Assembly: GCA_016209725.1 (NCBI GenBank) | Contig: JACQVO010000021.1 | Span: 1-21,144, forward strand | Source of the DNA: Candidatus Methylomirabilota bacterium | GTDB taxonomy: Bacteria > Methylomirabilota > Methylomirabilia > Methylomirabilales > 2-02-FULL-66-22 | DNA length: 21,144 nucleotides | Direction: 5' to 3' | In this document: piece by piece, positions 1 to 6,886 of the stretch | Position numbering within the stretch: the first letter of the stretch is position 1 | Layout of the letters: the number at the start of each line of letters is the position of its first letter | The notes under the pieces: generated by a model | The model's database searches: none | The model's input: only the letters and a program-made list of their open reading frames with translations | Told to the model about the DNA's origin: nothing | Made by a program: the position numbers and the translations under genes

Positions 1-657
1 AGGCGGGACCAGCACCCGGTTCGGGTCGCTTCGGATCACCGCGGGATCGACGACCTCCTCGGTCAGCAGGATGAGCCGCCGGCAGGCCATTGCCGCCTCG
101 ACGCTCACACCGAGATTCCCCCAGCAGTGGGCCGCGCCTTCGCTGTCGGCGCGCTGGGCATGGAGGATCGCCACGTCCGGCTGCAAGGCGGGCACCAGGA
201 CCAGCGGCTCGCCATTCCAGGGCGCTTCCCACGACCGGAGGGTCGGATTCGTCTTCAGGATGTCGGAGCCCAGGAGGGTCTTGGTGGGGATGAAGGGGAT
301 GCCCATGGCCCCCGCCTGGAGGGCGAGGGCCAGGCTGAAGTTGCTGTGATCATGAATCTCGATCCGGCGGGGGATCCCCTGCTCGGCGGCCCGCCGATAA
401 TTGTGGCCGAGGCCCGCGCTCACGTTGCCGACCCAGGCGGCGATGACCCGCTCCACGCAGCCGGCCCCGATGAGCTGGTCGAACAGGATATCCGATATGG
501 GGCCCACCAGGCCGAGATCGCGACGCCCCTGCCGGATGATCTCGTGCCCGGCGGCGAAGGGAATGAGGGCCTCCAGGGCCGCCCCCATCAGGACGCTCAC
601 CCCATCGGGGACGTAGCGTCGGATCGCCTCCTCCATGGACATCAGTTTGGGCGTCAC
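1..657 (-). CDS. CoA-transferase subunit A (GctA-like), 3' end cut by window
   Basis: This is the alpha subunit of a family I CoA-transferase of the glutaconate CoA-transferase type, which normally pairs with a beta subunit carrying the catalytic glutamate. The 219 visible codons read through to the window edge. They include an N-terminal SMEEAIRRYVPDGVSVLMG segment, a GxxNVSAGLGHNY-like region, and the family-typical run of ALALQAGAMGIPF followed by LLGSDI. The GTG at 657 is chosen because a GGGAGG lies about 11 bases upstream; an ATG five codons downstream is the alternative. It is the last visible gene of the aromatic cluster and lies 158 bp after the second ligase. It could move CoA between aromatic or ring-cleavage acids. 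IpdA-type ring-cleaving hydrolases share this fold, so a hydrolytic role is possible. The family is clear; the substrate is not. Confidence 0.8.
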   Translation of the reverse strand, partial: MTPKLMSMEEAIRRYVPDGVSVLMGAALEALIPFAAGHEIIRQGRRDLGLVGPISDILFDQLIGAGCVERVIAAWVGNVSAGLGHNYRRAAEQGIPRRIEIHDHSNFSLALALQAGAMGIPFIPTKTLLGSDILKTNPTLRSWEAPWNGEPLVLVPALQPDVAILHAQRADSEGAAHCWGNLGVSVEAAMACRRLILLTEEVVDPAVIRSDPNRVLVPP

Positions 658-732
658 AGGCCCCTCGTCCTCCCTGTCCGGTTCTTGTTCTGCTGATCTT
701 GGGATTCAGTCGCTATCACCGCGGGTCACAAG

Positions 733-808
733 CGTTCTGCTGTTCGACCGTTCGGCTGTTCGGCTGTTCCCGAACTGCCGAACAATCGAACCGCCGAACT
801 GCCGAACG
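733..808. repeat. Intergenic 8-bp-period direct and inverted repeat
   Basis: The gap between the second ligase and the CoA-transferase gene holds a run of 8-base units (GTTCGGCT type, 750-769) followed by inverted units (CGAACTGC type, 771-808). CGTTCGGC at 749-756 is the exact complement of GCCGAACG at 801-808, so the transcript can form a hairpin. There is no T-run, so I do not call it a terminator. A related GAACTGCCGAA stretch recurs at 15253-15263. Confidence 0.7.
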
Positions 809-815
809 ATGTTGA

Positions 816-2384
816 TCAGCCGCGCAGTCTGAACCGCTGGATCTTCCCCGTGGCCGTCTTGGGCAGCTCCGACACGAACTCGATCCAGCGGGGATACTTG
901 AAGGGCGCGATGGCCTCCTTGGCGAAGCCCTGCAACTCCCGGGCGAACTCCGCCGTCGGCTGAATGCCGTCCTTGAGGACGACGAAGGCCTTCGGCTTCA
1001 CCATCTCATCCCGGTCCCGCGCCCCCACCACCGCGCATTCCAGCACGGCCGGATGCCCCAGGAGGGCATTCTCCACCTCGATGGGCGACACCCAGATGCC
1101 TCCCACCTTCAGCATATCGTCCGAGCGGCCGGCGTACCAGAAATAGCCGTCGGTGTCCCGGCTGTAGCGGTCGCCGGTCCGGACCCATTCGCCCAGGAAC
1201 GCCTGCTTCGACTGCCGGTGCCGATTCCAGTAGAACGCCGCCGCCGAGTCTCCCTTGACCAGGAGATCGCCCACCGCTCCCGGGGGGGCGTCCCGGCCCT
1301 CCTCGTCCACGATCCGCGCCGCGTAGCCCGGGACCACCTCGCCGGAGGAGCCGGGGCGCGCGCGGCCCGGACGGTTCGAGATGAACGTCTGGAGCATCTC
1401 CGTGGAGCCGATGCCGTCCAGGATCTCCAGCCCAAACAGCTTCTGCCAGCGGTGGAAGATGGCGGGCGGCAGCGGCTCCCCCGCCGAGACGCAGCACCGC
1501 ACCGACTGCATCAGGCCCCGGACGGCCCTGGTCCCCTCACCCTCGGCTTTGCGTTCGGCCAGGTGAAGCATCGTCCCGTACAGCGTGGGCACGGCATAGA
1601 AGACGGTCGGCCGGTGCCGCCGGATCACCTCGAAGATGGCTTCGGGCAGGGGGCGCCCGGGATACAGGACGGCCGATGCCCCGACGCTGAAAGGGAAGTA
1701 CAGGTTGTTGCCCAGACCGTAGGCGAAGAAGAGCTTGGCGGCGGAGAAGGTGATGTCCCCCTGGCTGAGGGCCAGCACGCCCTGGCCCATGGATGCCGCG
1801 CAGCAGACCATGTCGTGCTGGAGGTGGACCGTGCCCTTGGGAAAGCCGGTGCTCCCCGACGAGTACAGCCAGAACGCCACGTCGTCCCGGGAGGTGTCGG
1901 CCGGCTCGCACGGCTCACCCGCCTGGCGCGTCAACTCATCGTACTCCAGGCACCCGTCCGGGTCGCCGCCGATCACGATAACGTGCCGGAGATGCCGGCA
2001 GCGCTCCCGGACGGGGCGGAGCGGCTCCCACAGCTCGCGGTGGACGAGGAGCGCCCTGGCCCGGCTGTCCTGGGGCATGTACTCGTAATCGGAAGGCCGC
2101 AGGAGGGTATTGAGGGGAACGGGCACCATGCCCACCCGGATGGCGCCGAAGAATCCCGCGATGAATTCCGGGGAATCCAGACACAGGAGGGCGATGCGCT
2201 GCTCCGCCTCCAGGTCGAGGGCCCGCAGGGCGTTCCCCCACCGGTTCACCTGCGAGGCGATCTCCCGGTAGGTGTGGGCCCGGCCCTCGTGCCAGACGGC
2301 GATCTTGTCGCCCCGTCCCGCCTGGAGATTGCGGTCCACGAAGTGGACGGCCGCGTTGAACCGCTCGGGAATGTCGAGGTGCAT
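816..2384 (-). CDS. Benzoate-CoA ligase family enzyme (second paralogue)
   Basis: This is an ATP/AMP-dependent acyl-CoA synthetase of the benzoate-CoA ligase subfamily, 522 residues, close to the usual length of about 525. It would form an aryl-CoA thioester from an aromatic acid, ATP and CoA in the cytoplasm. Visible motifs are the adenylation loop YSSGSTGFPKG, the subfamily segment KLFFAYGLGNNLYFPFSVGA, the GIGSTE adenine-site motif, the TGD hinge region, and the catalytic lysine of KTATGK (residue 514) near the C-terminus. The start is supported by GAGGTGA about 10 bases upstream. It is closely related to the ligase at 6884-8470, but the pocket segment after GSTE reads MLQTF instead of LLHIF. 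This suggests a different aromatic acid, for example a hydroxybenzoate; that is inference. It lies downstream of hcrB in the same direction. Confidence 0.9.
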   Translation of the reverse strand: MHLDIPERFNAAVHFVDRNLQAGRGDKIAVWHEGRAHTYREIASQVNRWGNALRALDLEAEQRIALLCLDSPEFIAGFFGAIRVGMVPVPLNTLLRPSDYEYMPQDSRARALLVHRELWEPLRPVRERCRHLRHVIVIGGDPDGCLEYDELTRQAGEPCEPADTSRDDVAFWLYSSGSTGFPKGTVHLQHDMVCCAASMGQGVLALSQGDITFSAAKLFFAYGLGNNLYFPFSVGASAVLYPGRPLPEAIFEVIRRHRPTVFYAVPTLYGTMLHLAERKAEGEGTRAVRGLMQSVRCCVSAGEPLPPAIFHRWQKLFGLEILDGIGSTEMLQTFISNRPGRARPGSSGEVVPGYAARIVDEEGRDAPPGAVGDLLVKGDSAAAFYWNRHRQSKQAFLGEWVRTGDRYSRDTDGYFWYAGRSDDMLKVGGIWVSPIEVENALLGHPAVLECAVVGARDRDEMVKPKAFVVLKDGIQPTAEFARELQGFAKEAIAPFKYPRWIEFVSELPKTATGKIQRFRLRG

Positions 2385-2400
2385 GCGACGAACTCACCTC

Positions 2401-2499
2401 ATCCGCAGATTACGCAGACCCCCCTCCCACTCCCTCCCCCTCAGAGGGGGGAGGGGCCGGGTGGGGGTGGAATCTGCGAAATCTGTGTAATCTGTGGAT
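2401..2499. repeat. Nested inverted repeat with CCCTC/GAGGG core
   Basis: The hcrB-ligase gap contains outer arms 2401-2418 and 2482-2499 (ATCCGCAGATTACGCAGA against the complement of TCTGTGTAATCTGTGGAT, two mismatches). They enclose a pyrimidine-rich stretch and its purine-rich complement centred near 2442. The design resembles the larger element at 8626-8782. It could fold in the mRNA; no downstream T-run is present. Confidence 0.7.
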
Positions 2500-2521
2500 A
2501 AACTGGAAGTTGTCTCTCATC

Positions 2522-3511
2522 TCAGGGGAATCCGGCGAGTTCGCGGAGGGCCCGGGAGACGAACACGCGCGTCATGCGCTTGCGGTACGCCAACGTCAGA
2601 TCGGTATTGTCCAACGGCTTCGCCGGCCCGTAGGCCGCCATGGCCGCCTCCTCGATCAGCTCGGGCGTGAGCCGCCTGCCCAGCAGACGCTCTGCGGCCT
2701 CCCTCGCCTCCACGGGATGGGTGGCCACGGCCCCCAAGACGATGCGGGCGTCCGTGCAGGTCCCATCGCCGGCGAGGCAGAGCGAGGCGGCCACGCCGAG
2801 GATGGGAAAATCGAAGGAGCCGCGCCGGCGCAGCTTCCAGTAGGTGCTCCGCAGGCCGTTGCCGGGGGGCAGGAGGATGGCGGTAAGGATTTCCTCCGGC
2901 CGTTTCGCGAGATAGGCGATCCCGTCGTCGTGGTACAGGGCAGCCGCCGGGAGGCTGCGCTCGCCATCCGGACCGGCGAGGATCACCGTCGCCCCCAGCG
3001 CCATCATCACCGGCGCGGTGTCCGAGGAAGAGACGGCCACGCAGCGCGGGCTCCCCGGCGCCACCAGGCAGATATCCCCATCCCGCTTCATGCAGAAGCC
3101 GATGGCGCGCCGCCATTCGTAGGATTGGTTGTAGTAGTTGCACCGCGTATCCACGCACAGGTTCCCGCCGATGGTCCCCATGCGCCGGATCTGCGGGGTG
3201 GCCACGCTCCCCGCCGCCATGGCCAGGGCCGGATAGCGGGCGCGGATGGCCGGGTGGAGGCTGATCTGGTGAAGCGGCGTGGCCGACCCGATGCGCATCC
3301 CCAGCCGGGGATCGCCGCTCACGCCCTGAAGCTCCGGCAGGTGCCGCAGGCCCACCAGGATCCGGGGGTCGAACTGCAGCCGCTTCATGTTGGGATAGAG
3401 GTCGGTCCCCCCGCTGACGAACATGCCGTCCGGCCCGGCGTCGGCCATCATCCGGGCGGCCTCTGCCAGGCTCTTGGGCGCGACATAGCGGAAGGCGGGC
3501 AATCGCATCAT
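2522..3511 (-). CDS. hcrB: 4-hydroxybenzoyl-CoA reductase, FAD/[4Fe-4S] subunit
   Basis: This is the flavin subunit of a xanthine-oxidase-family enzyme, 329 residues. FAD-binding signatures are VSGGTDLYP (residues 32-40) and TIGGNLC (113-119). What separates it from ordinary family members is a cysteine-bearing insertion: Cys124, Cys140, Cys148 and Cys157, spaced 16, 8 and 9. As I recall it, this spacing matches the ligands of the extra [4Fe-4S] cluster in Thauera HcrB (122, 138, 146, 155). That cluster lets the enzyme run in the reductive direction, removing the para-hydroxyl from 4-hydroxybenzoyl-CoA. The start is the first of two consecutive ATGs at 3511; the ribosome site is weak (CGGGGTG) and a GTG three codons upstream is possible. 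The open frame continues far upstream, but only as a shadow across hcrA. It is the third gene of hcrC-hcrA-hcrB. Confidence 0.93.
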   Translation of the reverse strand: MMRLPAFRYVAPKSLAEAARMMADAGPDGMFVSGGTDLYPNMKRLQFDPRILVGLRHLPELQGVSGDPRLGMRIGSATPLHQISLHPAIRARYPALAMAAGSVATPQIRRMGTIGGNLCVDTRCNYYNQSYEWRRAIGFCMKRDGDICLVAPGSPRCVAVSSSDTAPVMMALGATVILAGPDGERSLPAAALYHDDGIAYLAKRPEEILTAILLPPGNGLRSTYWKLRRRGSFDFPILGVAASLCLAGDGTCTDARIVLGAVATHPVEAREAAERLLGRRLTPELIEEAAMAAYGPAKPLDNTDLTLAYRKRMTRVFVSRALRELAGFP

Positions 3512-3717
3512 GGGGCAGACACCCCGTTCAATGGAAAATTGATAAGCGGACGTTGTCTTGTAGTCAGTTGTCTGTAGTCGGTTTTGCACCCAGTGTAGTG
3601 ACTCCCAAATTCCTTCACAAATCCGCTCGCCCTGAGCCTGTCGAAGGGTGCGGAATCCGGGCTTCGACAAGCTCAGCCCGAACGGGCTCCGGGTAAAGCC
3701 ATTCCCGGGTCGGTACA
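3512..3717. repeat. hcrA-hcrB gap with TGTAGTC heptads and CTTCGACA inverted repeat
   Basis: Two elements lie in this 206-bp gap. Near 3550-3585 there is a degenerate 7-bp series of the TGTAGTC/AGTTGTC type. At 3632-3646 and 3662-3676 the arms CTGAGCCTGTCGAAG and CTTCGACAAGCTCAG form a 15-bp inverted repeat with one mismatch and a 15-base loop. The second type is a widespread dispersed bacterial repeat. No gene is seen. Confidence 0.7.
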
Positions 3718-6093
3718 CTATCCTCCAACCGGCTGGACCACGACTGGCTCCGGGAAAACGACCGACGGCAGGCGGCCGTTTCCCGGCGCCTCCGGCGCGC
3801 GGCCCCGTCGCTTGTTTTCCAGGGCCTTCGCGATCTTCTCGGGCGAGGCCGGGACCTCGTCGATCCGCACGCCCACCGCGTCGGAGATCGCGTTCAGCAC
3901 CGCCGGAACCACCGGGAGGTGGACCCCCTGCCCCACCTCCTTGGCGCCGTAGGGCCCCGCCGGGTCCAGGGTCTCGACCAGGATGGATTCCATCTCGGGC
4001 GTCTCCAGGAAGGTGGGGCTCTTGTACTCCAGCATGGAGGGGATCTTGTGGACGCCCTTGCGGAAGACCTGCTCCTCCATGAGGGCCTCGCCCAGGGCCA
4101 TGTAGACGCTCCCCTCGATCTGGCCGATCACCAGGATCGGGTTGATGGCCTTCCCGACGTCGTGGGCCAGCCATACCTTGTCCACCGCGATGAAGCCGGT
4201 CTCGGGATCCACGGTCAGCTCGACCGCCGCCGCCGAGTAACTGTAGGTCGGCGTCGGGCCGACGCCGGCGCCCTTGTATTTTCCCAGGCCTTTCGGCGGT
4301 GTGTAACTCCCCACGGCGCCCAGCGTGCCGAATCGGGCCTCGGCCAGCACGGCGGCCTCGACGAAGGGCATGCCGGCCGCGGGATTGTCCCGGTCGAAGA
4401 TGCGGCGGTGCGCGGCGCGCAGCCGGTCCGCCGGGACGCCCAGTTTCTCCGCCGCCACCTGGAAGAGGAGCGCCTTGAGTTTCCGCCCCGCCTCGATCGT
4501 CGCATTGCCGGTCATCAGGGTCACCCGGCTGCTGTAGCTCCCCAGGTCCACGGGCGTGAGATCGGTGTCGGCCGTGACCACGCGGATGTCCTCGGGCTCG
4601 ATCCCCAGCTCTTCGGCCGCGACGTAGGCCAGGACCGAGTCGGATCCCTGGCCGATGTCCGTGCTGCCGCAGAAGACGGCCACCCCGCCCCCGCGGTCGA
4701 TCTTGATCTGCACGCCCGAGTGCGGCAGGGCGTTCCAGTAGATGGGCAGCCCCGCCCCGCTGATATAGGCGCTGCCCGCGAGGCCGATGCCGCGGCCGAA
4801 GGGAAGCTTGCCGTGCTTTGCCTTCCACCCGGACCGTTCCACCACCCGGTCCAGGCACTCGCCCAGGCCCACCGTCCCGATCCGGAGCTGGTTCACCGTC
4901 ACCGAGTCGGGCGGGACGAGGTGCCGCCGCCGCATCTCGTAGGGGTCCAGGCCCAGGTGCTCCGCGATCTTGTCCAGGTGCACCTCCAGGGCGCAGCGAG
5001 GCTGCGGGGTGCCGTGGCCGCGCTTCGGCCCGCAGGGCGGCTTGTTGGTGAAGACCCGCACCCCTTCGAACTTGTAGCGGGGCACCTGGTAGGTGACGGT
5101 CTGCAGCGCGCCGGTGTAGTACAGGCTGGCAACCCCGTAGCTTCCATAGGCGCCGCCGTCCAGGTAGGACCGGAAGTGCATGGCGGTGATGCGGCCATCC
5201 CGCGTGACACCGGTCCTGAACCACATCTGCACGGGATGCCGGCCCCGGTGGGCGTAGAAGACCTCTTCCCGGGTGAGGCAGATCTTCACCGGGCGGCCGG
5301 TCAGCATGGACAGCTTGCAGACCACGATCTCGTGGGAAAAGGGATCGCTCTTGCCGCCGAAGGCGCCGCCGTTGGGCATGGCGATCACCCGGATGTGGCT
5401 GGCCGGCAGCTCCAGCACCTTGGCCAGGGCGCGGTGCACGTAGTGGGGGGTCTGGGTGGCGGACCAGAGGCAGAGCTTGCCGTCGGCGCCGCAGGCGGCC
5501 AGGGCCGCGTGCTGCTCCATGGGCAGGTGCGTGCTCCCCTCGTAGAAGAAGGCATCCTCCCGCACGTAGTCCGCCTCGGCGAAGCCCTCCTCCACGTCCC
5601 CGAAGGTGAGCGCCACCTCCTTGTGGATGTTGCCCCGGGGACCGTAGTCGTGGATGCGGACATCCTCGCGGCGGAGCGCCTCGTCCAGGTCCATGACGGC
5701 CGGCAGGACCTCGTACTCCACCCGGATCAGCCGGCAGGCCGCCTCGGCCGTCTCCTCGTCCAGGGCCGCCACGGCGGCCACCGGGTCCCCCACGTAGCGG
5801 ACGCGTTCGATGGCGAGGGCCTCCTCGTCCTGGCTGACCGGCAGGATCCCGAACGTGATGGGGAGGGCCCGGCCGGTCAGGACCGCGTGCACGCCGGGCA
5901 GCGACTCGGCCGGTCCCGTGTCCACGGAGAGGATGCGGGCGTGGGGGTGCGGGCTCCGCAGGATCTTGGCGTGAAGCATGCGGGGCAGGCTGAGGTCGTC
6001 GGCGAACTTCGTCTCGCCCGTGACCTTGGCCATGGCGTCCACCTTGATCAGCGGCCGCCCGATGACGCTGTATTCGCCCTCACTATTTCCCAT
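3718..6093 (-). CDS. hcrA: 4-hydroxybenzoyl-CoA reductase, molybdenum subunit
   Basis: This is the large molybdopterin-binding subunit of the xanthine oxidase family, 791 residues (Thauera HcrA is about 769). It would carry the Mo-cofactor that reductively dehydroxylates 4-hydroxybenzoyl-CoA to benzoyl-CoA. Visible signatures are GRPLIKVDAMAKVTGETKFADDL at the N-terminus, PNGGAFGGKSDPF, the substrate-channel run KRGHGTPQPR, GSTDIGQGSD, GSYSSRVTLMTGNA, and GAKEVGQG with the family active-site glutamate at about residue 719. The C-terminus carries a roughly 40-residue extension rich in Pro and Val. The frame stays open upstream to 6228, but that stretch is only heptad-repeat DNA. The ATG at 6093, with GGGGAG five bases upstream, is the natural start. 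The gene lies 159 bp after hcrC and 206 bp before hcrB. Confidence 0.94.
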   Translation of the reverse strand: MGNSEGEYSVIGRPLIKVDAMAKVTGETKFADDLSLPRMLHAKILRSPHPHARILSVDTGPAESLPGVHAVLTGRALPITFGILPVSQDEEALAIERVRYVGDPVAAVAALDEETAEAACRLIRVEYEVLPAVMDLDEALRREDVRIHDYGPRGNIHKEVALTFGDVEEGFAEADYVREDAFFYEGSTHLPMEQHAALAACGADGKLCLWSATQTPHYVHRALAKVLELPASHIRVIAMPNGGAFGGKSDPFSHEIVVCKLSMLTGRPVKICLTREEVFYAHRGRHPVQMWFRTGVTRDGRITAMHFRSYLDGGAYGSYGVASLYYTGALQTVTYQVPRYKFEGVRVFTNKPPCGPKRGHGTPQPRCALEVHLDKIAEHLGLDPYEMRRRHLVPPDSVTVNQLRIGTVGLGECLDRVVERSGWKAKHGKLPFGRGIGLAGSAYISGAGLPIYWNALPHSGVQIKIDRGGGVAVFCGSTDIGQGSDSVLAYVAAEELGIEPEDIRVVTADTDLTPVDLGSYSSRVTLMTGNATIEAGRKLKALLFQVAAEKLGVPADRLRAAHRRIFDRDNPAAGMPFVEAAVLAEARFGTLGAVGSYTPPKGLGKYKGAGVGPTPTYSYSAAAVELTVDPETGFIAVDKVWLAHDVGKAINPILVIGQIEGSVYMALGEALMEEQVFRKGVHKIPSMLEYKSPTFLETPEMESILVETLDPAGPYGAKEVGQGVHLPVVPAVLNAISDAVGVRIDEVPASPEKIAKALENKRRGRAPEAPGNGRLPSVVFPEPVVVQPVGG

Positions 6094-6103
6094 ACCCACT
6101 CCC

Positions 6104-6242
6104 CGGAAACTGGAAACTGGAAGCTGGACACTGGACAACGGAAATTGGAAACTGGAAGCTGGACAACGGAGATTGGAAACCGGAAGCGGGAAGCTGGGAA
6201 ATCCAAGTTGCCAGTTTCCATTTTCCAATTTCCATTTTCCAA
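6104..6242. repeat. Heptad (GGAAACT) tandem repeat with inverted tail
   Basis: From 6104 to about 6202, roughly fourteen degenerate 7-base units (consensus GGAAACT) run head to tail. From about 6208 to 6242 come units of the complementary sense (TTTCCA type), so the whole element can fold back on itself. It fills the hcrC-hcrA gap. The same family occurs at 6840-6885 and 15158-15191. Confidence 0.85.
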
Positions 6243-6252
6243 GACGCGACGG

Positions 6253-6765
6253 CTATTGGCGCGTCATCCGCCGCGCGGCCAGCTCGACGGCCTCGAGGAT
6301 CTTGACGTACCCGGTGCAGCGGCACAGATTCCCGGCCAGCCCTTCCTTGATCTCGTCGCGCGTCGGCCGTGGGTTCCCGTCCAGCAGCGACTTCGCCGCC
6401 ACCAGGATGCCGGGCGTGCAGTAGCCGCACTGGGCCGCCCCCAGCTCGGCAAAGGCCACCTGGAGCGGATGCGCCAGGCCCCGCTCGGCCAGCCCTTCCA
6501 CCGTCAGGATGTCCCGATCCTGAAGTTCGATGGGCAAGGCGAGACAGGAGAGCACGGGTTCGCCGTCCACCAGGACGGTACAGGTCCCGCACTCCCCCAG
6601 CTCGCACCCGTGCTTCGTCCCGGTCAGGTTGAGGTCCTCGCGGAGCACCTCCAGGAGCGTCTTGTGCGCCGGGATGTAGACCTCGCGCGTCTCGCCGTTG
6701 ACGCGAAGCCGGATCAGTTCCTTGTGAACCTCGCGCTTTCCAACTGCGTATTCAGTGCTGCTCAC
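6253..6765 (-). CDS. hcrC: 4-hydroxybenzoyl-CoA reductase, [2Fe-2S] subunit
   Basis: This is the small iron-sulfur subunit, 170 residues, typical for the family. A plant-ferredoxin type [2Fe-2S] site is formed by Cys54, Cys59, Cys62 and Cys74 (CELGECGTC then C). A second [2Fe-2S] site is formed by Cys113, Cys116, Cys148 and Cys150 (CGYC and CRC). It passes electrons between the Mo site in HcrA and the flavin and extra cluster in HcrB. The start is a GTG at 6765 with only a weak purine-rich region upstream; no ATG is available before the conserved core. It is the first gene of the hcr set, 118 bp after the first ligase. On its own it could belong to any xanthine-oxidase-type enzyme; the neighbouring HcrB-type insertion fixes the assignment. 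Confidence 0.92.
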   Translation of the reverse strand: MSSTEYAVGKREVHKELIRLRVNGETREVYIPAHKTLLEVLREDLNLTGTKHGCELGECGTCTVLVDGEPVLSCLALPIELQDRDILTVEGLAERGLAHPLQVAFAELGAAQCGYCTPGILVAAKSLLDGNPRPTRDEIKEGLAGNLCRCTGYVKILEAVELAARRMTRQ

Positions 6766-6839
6766 GCTTTTTCTCGCACCCGGGAGGCGTTAGGGGTCAG
6801 GCGGAAGGGGAACGTCGCCTCACGCCTTCCGCCGTCCGC

Positions 6840-6886
6840 CTTCCATTTTCCAATTTCCAGTTTCCATTTTCCAGTTTCCCCCTTCA
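6840..6886. repeat. TTTCCA-type heptad repeat
   Basis: A short run of degenerate 7-base units, TTTCCA-type in plus-strand sense, sits between the first ligase stop and hcrC. It is the same family as 6104-6242 but in one orientation only. It touches the ligase stop codon. Confidence 0.75.

Noticed and set aside
1053..2501. Long plus-strand frame opposite the second ligase, and similar frames opposite the first ligase, the oxygenase and the crotonase
   Set aside because: All are shadows of strong minus-strand genes with recognisable families; no signature residues or ribosome sites support them.
3512..5224. N-terminal extension of the flavin subunit frame across hcrA (total about 900 codons)
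   Set aside because: The extension overlaps hcrA in another frame and crosses repeat DNA. The conserved protein begins at MMRLPAFRYV, position 3511.
6094..6228. 45-residue extension at the N-terminus of hcrA
   Set aside because: It is only translated heptad repeat. The ATG at 6093 has a good ribosome site and matches where homologues begin.
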